The notes beneath the pieces are model-generated. The model had not been told where the DNA came from. It made no database searches and saw nothing but the letters and a program-made list of their open reading frames with translations. From positions 32,834 to 96,833 of the forward strand of contig CAJSYQ010000012.1 in NCBI GenBank assembly GCA_910574015.1: a stretch of DNA of 64,000 nucleotides, in the 5' to 3' direction. Origin of the DNA: Eubacteriaceae bacterium (GTDB taxonomy: Bacteria; Bacillota; Clostridia; Lachnospirales; Lachnospiraceae). Position numbers and translations under genes: made by a program. Shown here in pieces: positions 49,904 to 57,594 of this stretch (within the stretch, counting starts at the first letter, position 1; every line of letters starts with the position of its first letter).

Positions 49904-51340
49904 ATGGGGAAACGGGAAAGGATTGTACGAATGCTGCTGCTGACAGTGACGGCGGCCTGTCTGTGGGCCTGCTCTGCCGCGGATGACAGCGGCCCGGAGA
50001 ACCAGAAGGAGAGAGCGGGAAGGGAAAGCAGCGCCGATCCGGGGCAGTTTGCCGGGGAAAAGGGGAGCATATGGAACGATACATGGAGTGCCAGGACCAC
50101 GGGCGGTGCTTCCGTTCAGGTCAATCTTATGGCATTTATCGAAATACCGGCGCACAAACAGATGTCTACGGTGGAGGTGCAGAGATATGATTTTACGGAA
50201 GAGAATAAGAGGAAGGCAGCGGAGGGCATCTTTGGCGGTGAGGTGTACCTGAATGACGAAAAGCATCTGCCTAAGCCGGAGATCCGGGAACTGCTGGATA
50301 CCTGGCTGGAGATTGAGAGGAGACAGCAAAAGGCGTTAGAGGAATTGAAACAGGAGGAGGGAAAGGAAGGAGAGATCAAAGATCTAGAGTCGGATCTGAA
50401 AACGGACCGGGCCACGGTGAAGAGATATGAAAGACTTATGAAAACAGCGCCGGAGGACTATATCAGGGCAGAGGGAGATTTTACAGGGAAAGAATATATC
50501 GGCACCAGGGAGGGGATTCGGTACAGGCTGGATTTTGTCGTGGAAGAGGAGGGAGCGTTCTGCCGCATATGTATGGAAGCCCATGATATAGAGGATATAT
50601 ATCCCGAAGAGTTAAAGGGAAAGACTGACTATTATTGTACCGGCGGGGATATTAAACTGGAATCAGCCAATCAATGCAGTATGGATAGGGCAGATGCAGA
50701 GAAGACGGCCCGGCAGTTTCTGCAGAAAGCGGGCTTTGGCGGGCTGATCCTGACTGAGGAGGAGACCCTGCAGTGGATTAATGGGGGAGAGGGAAAGAAT
50801 CAGGATTCAGAGGCCATGCTTGTGGACGGCTGGCGTTTTACTTTTTCCCCCGGTGCCGAGGGGGTGCCGCTAAGCGATCATGTGGACTTCTTTGATTATT
50901 CCGGCGGCATCACCGAGACGGATACAATGATTTACTGGGATAAACGCTTTTCGCCAGACTGCAGTATTTCCATCGACGTTACGGACAGAGGGGTGATCCA
51001 GGCGAATCTTGCGAATCCGGTCACAGTCATTTCTTCTGTCCCGGGTGTGAAACTGCTGCCTCTGTCTGACATAAAAAATGTGATCCGAAATGAAATAGGA
51101 AATTCTGCCAGCCTGAACCAGAGGACAAAAAAGATTTCCAGTGTGAGCTATAACCGTCTGACCCTGGGGTATTACAGGGTATCCGATCCGGGGCATGATG
51201 ATCTGTACACCTATCTTCCCGCATGGCGGTTGTGGAGCAATAAAAACGGTTCTCCGTCCTTTGTAGTAAATGCTATGGATGGCAGTGTGATAGACGACTG
51301 GGAAGAGAAGTGGGAGATTGTGGAAAAGGCGAAAGGGTAA
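49904..51340 (+). CDS. Lipoprotein of unknown function, first of two paralogues
   Basis: About 478 residues. A lipoprotein signal peptide ('MLLLTVTAACLWACSAAD') puts the lipidated Cys near residue 23. The mature part is acidic and hydrophilic: a coiled region near 130-180 ('LEIERRQQKALEELKQEE'), then a globular C-terminal half with 'ARQFLQKAGFGGLILTEEE', 'VTVISSVPGVKLLPLSDIKN' and a terminal 'LPAWRLWSNKNG' to 'NAMDGSVID' segment. The next gene is clearly paralogous. No named domain is recognised with confidence. ATG 49904 is used as AGGAG lies upstream and it starts the signal peptide. Confidence 0.8.
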   Translation: MGKRERIVRMLLLTVTAACLWACSAADDSGPENQKERAGRESSADPGQFAGEKGSIWNDTWSARTTGGASVQVNLMAFIEIPAHKQMSTVEVQRYDFTEENKRKAAEGIFGGEVYLNDEKHLPKPEIRELLDTWLEIERRQQKALEELKQEEGKEGEIKDLESDLKTDRATVKRYERLMKTAPEDYIRAEGDFTGKEYIGTREGIRYRLDFVVEEEGAFCRICMEAHDIEDIYPEELKGKTDYYCTGGDIKLESANQCSMDRADAEKTARQFLQKAGFGGLILTEEETLQWINGGEGKNQDSEAMLVDGWRFTFSPGAEGVPLSDHVDFFDYSGGITETDTMIYWDKRFSPDCSISIDVTDRGVIQANLANPVTVISSVPGVKLLPLSDIKNVIRNEIGNSASLNQRTKKISSVSYNRLTLGYYRVSDPGHDDLYTYLPAWRLWSNKNGSPSFVVNAMDGSVIDDWEEKWEIVEKAKG

Positions 51341-51369
51341 CAGCATCAAAGGATTAGGGAGGCGGTATC

Positions 51370-52752
51370 ATGATGAGGACGAAAGGGAAAATATTCATGG
51401 GAACACTTATACTGGCGGCATTCTGTCTGGCCGGCTGCTCCTCCGGTGAGGAGGGTGGTTCCGGGAAGAGGGAGGAAACGCAGAAAAAGGAGAGCAGCGC
51501 GGATCTGAAACAATTTACAGATGAGATAGGGAGCATCTGGAACGAGTCCTGGGAGGCAAAGAGGAGTGACGGCGAGGGTACCATTAATGTGAATCTTAAG
51601 GCACACATTGAAGTGCAAAAACTCAAGCAGATGTCTTCGGTGGAGGTACAGACCTATGCCTGCAGCGAACAGAATAAAAGAAAAATGGCTGAGACGGTCT
51701 TTGACAGCTGGGTGGATCTGTACGATGAAAAGCATCTGCCGAAATTTGAGATCCGGGAGCGGATCGACGCATGGCGGAAAGTTGAGAGTTCGGAGCAGAA
51801 GGCCGTCCGGAAACTGGAGGGGGAGAAGGGGAGTCAGGTTGGTTTCGATCTTCATAAAGAGAACCTGAGAGAGGCCCGGGAAATGGTGGCGAAGTATGAG
51901 AGGCTGTTGAAAAAGGCACCAGAGGACTATACTCCTGCGGAAGGTAACTTTACAGGCAATGAGTATATAGGGAAAAGGGATGGGATCCGATACAGAATGA
52001 GCTTTGAACCAGATGGGGCGGGGGGGTTTGAGAGTATCAATATATTTGCCCAGGACGCGGAGGTGTACCCGGACGGAGCAAAGGGAGAAGAAGATCCCTC
52101 TTATATGGAATACACTTTTATCACGCAGGCCGACGAAAATCAATGCAGTATAGAAAAGGGAGATGCAGAGAAAGCTGCCAGGCAGTTCCTGCAGAAAATT
52201 GGTTTCACGGATCTCCTTCTTGCAGAGGAGACAGTACTGGAGTGGAGAGATCCGGAAGCGCCGGTAAACGCAGGATCGGATGCCACTTTTGTAGATGGAT
52301 GGCAGTTTGTCTTTTCCCCCGGCGCGGAAGATGCGGCTTTCAGCGATTATGAGGATTTTGCAGGTCTTTCTGGTGTGACGGTCAGCGGACGGTCCCTCCA
52401 GCCGGATTGCAGAATAACGGTTGATGTAACGGATCATGGTGTGATCCGGGCAAAGCTTTGCAGCCCCGCCACAGTGATATCTTCCGTTCCGGGGGTGAAG
52501 CTGCTGCCGCTGGAGGACATAAAGAATGTTATCAGAAAAGAACTGGCAGTTTTTTTGGAGAAAAGGAGGGCCGGCAGTGAGAGCTACGACCATCTGGAAC
52601 TAGGCTATTACCCAGTATCCGATCCGGAGCGCTGGGACCGGCATACTTATCTTCCTGTATGGAGTCTGTGGAGCGAGAATGTGTTTTGTACCTTTTTAGT
52701 CAATGCCGTGGACGGCAGTGTGATCGATCTTCTTCCGGAGTGGGGCTCCTGA
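51370..52752 (+). CDS. Lipoprotein of unknown function, second of two paralogues
   Basis: 460 residues with a clear lipobox 'LAAFCLAGCSSGEEG'. It matches the preceding lipoprotein along its length ('FTGNEYIGKRDGIRYRMSF', 'ARQFLQKIGFTDLLLAEE', 'VISSVPGVKLLPLEDIKNVI', 'LPVWSLWSENV', 'NAVDGSVIDL'), so the pair arose by tandem duplication. The gap is 29 bp and no terminator separates them. It ends 54 bp before the first gene of the conjugative element. The stop follows the shared 'DGSVID' motif closely, as in the paralogue, so it looks complete and not cut by the insertion. Confidence 0.82.
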   Translation: MMRTKGKIFMGTLILAAFCLAGCSSGEEGGSGKREETQKKESSADLKQFTDEIGSIWNESWEAKRSDGEGTINVNLKAHIEVQKLKQMSSVEVQTYACSEQNKRKMAETVFDSWVDLYDEKHLPKFEIRERIDAWRKVESSEQKAVRKLEGEKGSQVGFDLHKENLREAREMVAKYERLLKKAPEDYTPAEGNFTGNEYIGKRDGIRYRMSFEPDGAGGFESINIFAQDAEVYPDGAKGEEDPSYMEYTFITQADENQCSIEKGDAEKAARQFLQKIGFTDLLLAEETVLEWRDPEAPVNAGSDATFVDGWQFVFSPGAEDAAFSDYEDFAGLSGVTVSGRSLQPDCRITVDVTDHGVIRAKLCSPATVISSVPGVKLLPLEDIKNVIRKELAVFLEKRRAGSESYDHLELGYYPVSDPERWDRHTYLPVWSLWSENVFCTFLVNAVDGSVIDLLPEWGS

Positions 52753-52800
52753 GGCTCCCCTGGCGGCACGGGAGATGATGAGTGTTCATTTTGGTATAAA

Positions 52801-52820
52801 GGGCGTTTACTCTAACGCCC
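52801..52820 (-). terminator. Hairpin at the end of the recombinase gene
   Basis: GGGCGTT (52801-52807) pairs with AACGCCC (52814-52820) around a 6-base loop containing part of the recombinase stop codon. On the minus strand TTTAT follows. It lies at the outer edge of the mobile element. Confidence 0.55.
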
Positions 52821-54435
52821 CCACAAACTTATAATAAATCGTAACGATTTTCTCTTTTCCTTTGCGGTAACGCCCCATGTTGGGTGTTTCGTAGATTGTG
52901 ATTTTCTCAATCAGCTCATGGAGCATGAAGCTGTCGAGTTCCTCAAAACTGGTGTACTTCTGGATTAGCTTTGAGAAACGCTCCACGTCAGACCTTGCGG
53001 CATTGGAAGCGTCAATGCGTTTTTCCAGTTCACGGATGGTTCGCTGCAATGTTTCTTTTTCTTCATCGTAGTTCCCGATAAGCATCGTGAAAATATGGTC
53101 TGGCAGCTTGCCAGAAAGATTGTCCTCATACGCCCGTCGGAGCTTTGCGTCAAGCCCTGCAAGCTGATTCCTTGAAGCAGTCAGCTCGGATTTCATCTGC
53201 GACATTTTCTTCTGGTCGTCAGAGCATTTCTTTTCTGTCAGTTCCCTTACCGCCCGTTCCGTATCCTCTGTAAACAGGACGGCGTTTCTTTTTATGTCCT
53301 CACGGACAAGGCGGGTAATCACATCGCAGTTGATGTAATGGCTTGAGCAGGCGAATTTCCCCTGCTGGTGGTGGCGACCGCATACATAGTAAATATATTT
53401 CCCATTATGTGTGCGGTGTTTCCGCATTGCCGTCCCGCAGGCTTCGCAGCGGAACAGTCCAGAAAAAACATCGGGGTCTACATGGTGTGGGCTGTCCTTG
53501 CGGGGTTGGATTTTGCGGGAGTGGAGTGCTTTTTGCGCCTGCTCAAACAATTCCTCGGAGATAATCGGTTCGTGCATACCCTTGACGACAATCCAATCCT
53601 CCCTGTCATTCTTCACCCGTTTTTTTGTGCGGTAGGACGGTGTGTACTGCCTGCCCTGCACCATGCTCCCAATAAACATCTCATTCTGCAGCATGGTTCG
53701 GATATACGTTTGACACCAGTAGCGTTTGCGGACAAAAGCCCCGTCTTTCTCTGGGTCGTGGTTTTTAAATCGGTTGTACTCTGCGGGGGAGAGTACGCCC
53801 TCATTGTTAAGGGTGGTCGCTATGCTCCTTGAACCCATGCCGCCCGCACACATCTCAAAGATGCGTTTTACGATGGGGGCTGTTTCCTCATTGACAAGCA
53901 GCTTGTGTTTGTCTTTCGGGTCACGGACATACCCGTAAGGGTCGAGCGCACCCAGATACTCGCCACGCATCGCTTTCATGTGCAGCGAGGATTTTATCTT
54001 TGTGGAGATGTCCTTTGCGTACATGTCGTTCAGGATGTGCTTGAAGGGCGTGATGTCCATGCTGCCCGTGTTATTGATGGTGTCAACATTGTCATTCACC
54101 GCAATGAAGCGCACGCCCTTTTCGGGGAAGTAAATCTCGGTGTACTGTCCGCACATGATATAGTTCCGCCCAAGCCTTGATAAGTCCTTTACGACAACCA
54201 TGTTGATTTTGCCGTTTTCAATGTCGCCTATCATCCGCTTGAAATCTGGTCTTTCAAAATTCGTCCCAGAGTACCCGTCGTCGATATAAATATCCCCGAC
54301 TTCCCATCCCTGCCTTTTCACATAGTCGCTGAGCATCGCTTTCTGGTTTCCGATGCTCATGGACTCATGCTCGGCAGAATCCTCGGACGACAGCCTGCAA
54401 TAAATCCCTGCGGTATAATTCTGCTGTTCTCTCAT
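52807..54435 (-). CDS. Large serine recombinase (element integrase)
   Basis: 542 residues. The N-terminal resolvase domain has 'AGIYCRLSSEDSAE' with the nucleophile Ser, 'IYIDDGYSGTNFERPDFKRM' and 'VVVKDLSRLGRNYI'. A recombinase domain follows ('LGALDPYGYVRDPKD'), then a zinc ribbon ('FRCEACGTAMRKH' and a distal 'CSSHYINC'), a coiled-coil region (about 400-480) and a conserved C-terminus. These enzymes excise and integrate conjugative transposons without a replicative step. AAGGAGG is 10 bases upstream of the ATG. It is the outermost gene of the element, as expected for an integrase. Confidence 0.93.
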   Translation of the reverse strand: MREQQNYTAGIYCRLSSEDSAEHESMSIGNQKAMLSDYVKRQGWEVGDIYIDDGYSGTNFERPDFKRMIGDIENGKINMVVVKDLSRLGRNYIMCGQYTEIYFPEKGVRFIAVNDNVDTINNTGSMDITPFKHILNDMYAKDISTKIKSSLHMKAMRGEYLGALDPYGYVRDPKDKHKLLVNEETAPIVKRIFEMCAGGMGSRSIATTLNNEGVLSPAEYNRFKNHDPEKDGAFVRKRYWCQTYIRTMLQNEMFIGSMVQGRQYTPSYRTKKRVKNDREDWIVVKGMHEPIISEELFEQAQKALHSRKIQPRKDSPHHVDPDVFSGLFRCEACGTAMRKHRTHNGKYIYYVCGRHHQQGKFACSSHYINCDVITRLVREDIKRNAVLFTEDTERAVRELTEKKCSDDQKKMSQMKSELTASRNQLAGLDAKLRRAYEDNLSGKLPDHIFTMLIGNYDEEKETLQRTIRELEKRIDASNAARSDVERFSKLIQKYTSFEELDSFMLHELIEKITIYETPNMGRYRKGKEKIVTIYYKFVGALE

Positions 54436-54537
54436 AAAATAAATGCCTCCTTTTTGGGAAACAGCAGGAAAGTGTAACCTACGCTTACAGTATATAAGTC
54501 TGTAGCGGCACGGTCAAATGTGCGCCTGCTGTTCCCG

Positions 54538-54738
54538 TCATGCATACGGGTTTTCGTAGAGGATTTTTTTGACAGCCGCCTGGTGTATGACCTCGCTTGC
54601 CGTCCTTGCCCCGTTGAAGATGCTGACAACACGGATGTTGTCTTTTGCGTCAAAGGTTTCCCTCTGATGCGGGAAAGAGCCTGCACCGCTACAAGCCCCT
54701 TTGTGGGTAACGTGTCCCCTTTCTGGAATTGTTTCCAT
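54538..54738 (-). CDS. Small TnpW-like protein
   Basis: 66 residues with GGGAGG six bases before the ATG at 54738. The C-terminal half 'NIRVVSIFNGARTASEVIHQ' followed by 'AAVKKILYENP' resembles the small transposon-encoded proteins (TnpW-like) placed directly before serine recombinases in Tn4451/Tn1549-type elements. Its role is not established; a recombination accessory factor is a guess from position. Longer overlapping frames on this strand are shadows. Confidence 0.55.
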   Translation of the reverse strand: METIPERGHVTHKGACSGAGSFPHQRETFDAKDNIRVVSIFNGARTASEVIHQAAVKKILYENPYA

Positions 54739-54764
54739 GCCATTCCTCCCATCTTTCCTGCGGG

Positions 54765-55298
54765 TCATTCCCGCCCGTCTGTTTTCGGGATGACTTCATA
54801 ATCAAAGCCCATCCGCTGGTTGCAGTATGTGCAGACGTCTTTCTCGGTCTGCCCTTTGTCAAGCCTTCGCAGGATGTAAGCACCTGTGCTGTAAAAATTG
54901 TCCGCACAAGTTCTGCATAAGCAGAGCTGAAGCCTGTTTGGGACGGGGGAGATAAGACCGATGCTGACCGCCAGCGCATGGTTTACGCCACGGATATGTT
55001 TTTTGTCCAGCCGTCCGATATACCCCTCAAGCCGCTGCTTGCTGACCGTGCGGAGCTGCTCAAGAAGCACGATGGAAGGGAGCTGCAAGCCGCATTCAGC
55101 GTCGATAAAGTAGTGGGTGGGCAGCTTCGGCTTTGCATCAACCTTGCTTGAGATGGATGCGACAATGACGGTAGTGCTGTGGCGGTTGCCTGTGTTATTC
55201 TGGATGATAAGGACGGGGCGGTAGCCTTCCTGCTCCGAGCCTATCCCTTTCCCCAAGTCGGCGTAGTACATATCGCCCCTTTTATATGTTCTTTCCAT
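54765..55298 (-). CDS. MazF/PemK-family toxin with C-terminal zinc ribbon
   Basis: 177 residues. The N-terminal 115 residues have the MazF/PemK core: 'RGDMYYADLGKGIGSEQEGY', 'RPVLIIQNN', 'VASISSK' and 'LEQLRTVSKQRL'. MazF proteins are ribosome-independent mRNA endoribonucleases. The C-terminus adds paired cysteines, Cys128-x2-Cys131 and Cys156-x2-Cys159, which could bind zinc; normal MazF ends near residue 115. AGGAGG is 10 bases before ATG 55298, and the longer frame to 55445 is not used. No antitoxin-like gene is adjacent. Confidence 0.82.
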   Translation of the reverse strand: MERTYKRGDMYYADLGKGIGSEQEGYRPVLIIQNNTGNRHSTTVIVASISSKVDAKPKLPTHYFIDAECGLQLPSIVLLEQLRTVSKQRLEGYIGRLDKKHIRGVNHALAVSIGLISPVPNRLQLCLCRTCADNFYSTGAYILRRLDKGQTEKDVCTYCNQRMGFDYEVIPKTDGRE

Positions 55299-55428
55299 GT
55301 TATGTGAACCTCCTGTGAAATTTAGGCGGTGAGAGCCGCCTATGTAGCAGCCAGACGCAGGGAATCGTTTAAGGTCGGGAGAGTGTGAAAAACCCATTTT
55401 CCATTGACCGCCCCGTAATCTGGCTTGA

Positions 55429-55626
55429 TTATGAATAGAGAGCATTTTCTATTTGTCCCCGACACCCCGAAAATGCTGATGCGTATAACGCAAGGGAAGT
55501 CACCAAACGGTCAGCAGCGTACTGACGCCACGGGAGTTGCACCCCAACTGTCGGTCTGACAGAGCCGCCCCCATTGCCTGCGGCGGACTGGTTACCGCTC
55601 GGACTGTGGCTGGACGGGAGTATCAT
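55429..55626 (-). CDS. Candidate small ORF in the element, second of a coupled pair
   Basis: 65 codons, Ser/Gly-rich, no recognised family. Its ATG overlaps the stop of the upstream small ORF by 4 bp (ATGA). No convincing ribosome binding site of its own. Could be chance. It is listed because the 587-bp stretch 55299-55885 otherwise has only hairpins. Confidence 0.22.
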   Translation of the reverse strand: MILPSSHSPSGNQSAAGNGGGSVRPTVGVQLPWRQYAADRLVTSLALYASAFSGCRGQIENALYS

Positions 55627-55811
55627 TGTCCTCTTTGTGGGTCTTGGCGGAATCGGGAGCTGCCCGATATTTTCAGTCGGTATTTTCCGCTTGCCGTCTT
55701 TCGGCGGGTCATGGCGTACCGCTGCACACGCTTATGCTTATTACAGCCACAAAGAGAATGTATTTGGTGAATGGTTATTCGGTTTTCAAAGAGCCGTCCC
55801 GTTTTCGCCAT
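55623..55811 (-). CDS. Candidate small basic ORF in the element, first of a coupled pair
   Basis: 62 codons, Arg/Lys-rich, starting 'MAKTGRLFENRITIHQIH' just after the sigma-factor terminator. No clear ribosome binding site. An opposing 105-codon frame covers the same DNA, so coding status is open. Confidence 0.22.
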   Translation of the reverse strand: MAKTGRLFENRITIHQIHSLCGCNKHKRVQRYAMTRRKTASGKYRLKISGSSRFRQDPQRGQ

Positions 55812-55822
55812 ACATAGGAAAA

Positions 55823-55853
55823 CTGGGTGAGAGTTTTTTGTCCTCTCACCCAG
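55823..55853 (-). terminator. Terminator of the sigma-factor gene
   Basis: A perfect 11-bp stem (55823-55833 with 55843-55853) and a 9-base loop. On the minus strand TTTTCC follows the stem. It lies 33 bp after the sigma-factor stop. Confidence 0.75.
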
Positions 55854-55885
55854 TAGCCGATGGGAAACCCCGAAATATTAGATGG

Positions 55886-56311
55886 TTATAAAATATTTTT
55901 TAATTTTTCTCTGAGATGCCAGACACGGAAGTTGACTGCGCTTACAGATAAGCCGCATTTCTCTGAAATCTCCATGCTGCTGTAACCATCCATTTTCCAT
56001 AAGGCAATCTGGATGGTAAGCCTGTCCACCTTAATCAAGACTTGATAGAGCCGCTGGTTTTCAATACTGTCCAAAAATTCCTCAACCGTTTTTGCTTCGG
56101 GCTGTGCTGTGTCCTCTGCCACTTCTTCAAGATATGTACCTGCATCCTGCAATTTCTCATAGTACCGTCTGTCGGAATTGAATACCGCCCAATCATGGAC
56201 ACGGAGCTTTTCAATATCGTTCTCACTGACACCCAAGCTCCTAAGCTGCTTTTCCTCGGCTTCTTTCCATAGCCGCCATTTTCTTTCTTCTCTGGCTTTG
56301 TTGTACGCCAT
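55886..56311 (-). CDS. Sigma-70-like element regulator (Tn916 Orf7/Tn1549 type)
   Basis: 141 residues, of which the last 55 form a sigma region 4-type helix-turn-helix ('VDRLTIQIALWKMDGYSSME' and 'LSVSAVNFRVWHLREKL'). Proteins of this size and position are typical regulators of Tn916/Tn1549 family elements and are thought to promote expression of element genes. GGAGG precedes the ATG by 9 bases. It is flanked by terminators on both sides, so it forms its own transcription unit. Confidence 0.78.
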   Translation of the reverse strand: MAYNKAREERKWRLWKEAEEKQLRSLGVSENDIEKLRVHDWAVFNSDRRYYEKLQDAGTYLEEVAEDTAQPEAKTVEEFLDSIENQRLYQVLIKVDRLTIQIALWKMDGYSSMEISEKCGLSVSAVNFRVWHLREKLKNIL

Positions 56312-56424
56312 AATCCGTTACCTCCAATCTGAATTTTTTTTGGATAATCCAGATTGAAAGGCGGAGAACGGCATCCCACGCTAGAAACAGCCCTGCGGCG
56401 TATTCCGACAAAAAACGACAAAAG

Positions 56425-56460
56425 AAAAACCGCAAGGGCTGTCGTGCCTTTACGGTTTTT
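56425..56460. terminator. Bidirectional terminator-like hairpin
   Basis: AAAAACCG (56425-56432) pairs with CGGTTTTT (56453-56460), with a partial inner stem in the loop. T-rich sequence follows on the minus strand. It lies between the ABC/KTR operon and the sigma-factor gene. Confidence 0.6.
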
Positions 56461-56612
56461 AGATATATTGGTTCTTATATGTAGAGATTTGACTTCTACT
56501 TCTTGGATAGAAAGCCCCCTTGCACTGACAAGGATTTTTTTAACAGGCTGTCCACCCATCCCCGATATGATATATGTAAATAGAATTTGCTATTTGCAGG
56601 CAATAAAAATCC

Positions 56613-56704
56613 CTCCAAACTTAAAACAGGTTTGGAGAGTGCTTGTTAAGTCTTTCGGGCATAGCAATACCGCCCACCAAATCGCCGTTTTTTTTATTTG
56701 GTGG
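56613..56704. other. Two consecutive inverted repeats in a gene-free stretch
   Basis: CTCCAAAC/GTTTGGAG (56613-56620 with 56630-56637) and CCACCAAAT/ATTTGGTGG (56674-56682 with 56696-56704). They lie in the 474-bp gap 56312-56785, which shows no convincing gene. Confidence 0.5.
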
Positions 56705-56729
56705 ACGTATCTGCATTTAATTAAGTAAA

Positions 56730-56785
56730 ATGCAGAGCCGATAAACTGTGGTTTCATTCATTCCACACATTCATCGGCTCTGCAT
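56730..56785 (-). terminator. Terminator of the ABC-KTR operon
   Basis: A perfect 13-bp outer stem (56730-56742 with 56773-56785) and an inner CTGTGG/CCACA-type stem. It begins directly after the stop of the KTR gene, and TTTTACTT follows on the minus strand. Confidence 0.75.
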
Positions 56786-56956
56786 CTATGTGTCTGGCTC
56801 TGTGATGATAAATACTTGCATATTTTTTGCGTTAATTATCGTTTCCCGTTTACATTTTGGACAATAAAGCGGATAGTTTTTCAAAACAGTATCTTCCCTA
56901 AATTTGTTATGCGTCTTTTTTTTGCAAATCGGACAATATATCCACTCGTATTTCAT
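56786..56956 (-). CDS. Cysteine-rich KTR domain protein
   Basis: 56 residues: 'YEWIYCPICKKKTHNKFRED' then 'NYPLYCPKCKRETIINAKN', two CxxC pairs that probably bind one zinc ion, with the Lys-Thr-Arg-type linker of the Cys-rich KTR family. The ATG overlaps the ABC ATPase stop by 4 bp (ATGA), so translation is coupled. Function unknown. Relatives accompany transporters and resistance genes on conjugative elements. Confidence 0.72.
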   Translation of the reverse strand: MKYEWIYCPICKKKTHNKFREDTVLKNYPLYCPKCKRETIINAKNMQVFIITEPDT

Positions 56957-57582
56957 ATTTGAAGCAACCTGCCTTTTTTTAACTGAAAAACGGTATCCGC
57001 TTGTTTTACAAGGTCGTTGGAGTGGGTAACAATAATTACGCATTTATTCATCTGATGGGCGCAATTTTTCAAAATCCCCGTAATTTCTGCGGCAGTATCT
57101 TTGTCTAAATTTCCCGTTGGTTCATCCGCTAAAATAACAGGGGCATTCGATACCAGTGTACGGGCGATTGCCACACGCTGCTGCTGTCCTCCCGACAGTT
57201 TCATTACATTTCGTTTTGCTTCATCCTCCGTCAATCCAAGCTGCTTTAATATTGGCAGGGCGTCCTGTTTTGCAGTCAATTTTACGTTTTCAATCGGCGT
57301 CATATAATCAATAAGATTGTAATTCTGGAATATGACAGAAACATGATTGCGCCTATGGTATTCAAGTCCCTGCTCCGATATATCCCTGTCATGAAACATA
57401 ATTTTTCCTTCCTGTGGAATATCAAGACCGCCTATCAATGATAACAGGGTCGTTTTCCCAGAACCAGATGCGCCAAGTATCGCATACATTTTTCCTGTTT
57501 CAAATTGAGTTGTTATATGTTCTAAGACCTTTGAGCCTTTTTCATATTGATATGTTACGTTTTCACATATTAGCGTTGTCAT
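56953..57582 (-). CDS. ABC transporter ATP-binding protein (MacB/LolD type)
   Basis: 209 residues, complete. Walker A 'LGASGSGKTTLLSLIGG', Q-loop 'VIFQNYNLIDYMTP', signature 'LSGGQQQRVAIARTL', Walker B 'VILADEPTGNLD' and H-loop 'IIVTHSND' are intact. It pairs with the FtsX-type permease 12 bp upstream. Such MacB-like pairs next to two-component systems usually act in antimicrobial peptide resistance or cell-envelope stress. Close in layout to the pneumococcal vex-vnc locus, though with one permease instead of two. Confidence 0.9.
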   Translation of the reverse strand: MTTLICENVTYQYEKGSKVLEHITTQFETGKMYAILGASGSGKTTLLSLIGGLDIPQEGKIMFHDRDISEQGLEYHRRNHVSVIFQNYNLIDYMTPIENVKLTAKQDALPILKQLGLTEDEAKRNVMKLSGGQQQRVAIARTLVSNAPVILADEPTGNLDKDTAAEITGILKNCAHQMNKCVIIVTHSNDLVKQADTVFQLKKGRLLQI

Positions 57583-57594
57583 CTTTTTCTCCTC

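Noticed and set aside
55574..55891. 105-codon plus-strand frame with hydrophobic residues
   Set aside because: It runs through the sigma-factor terminator hairpin, opposes the local transcription direction and has no ribosome binding site or family match.
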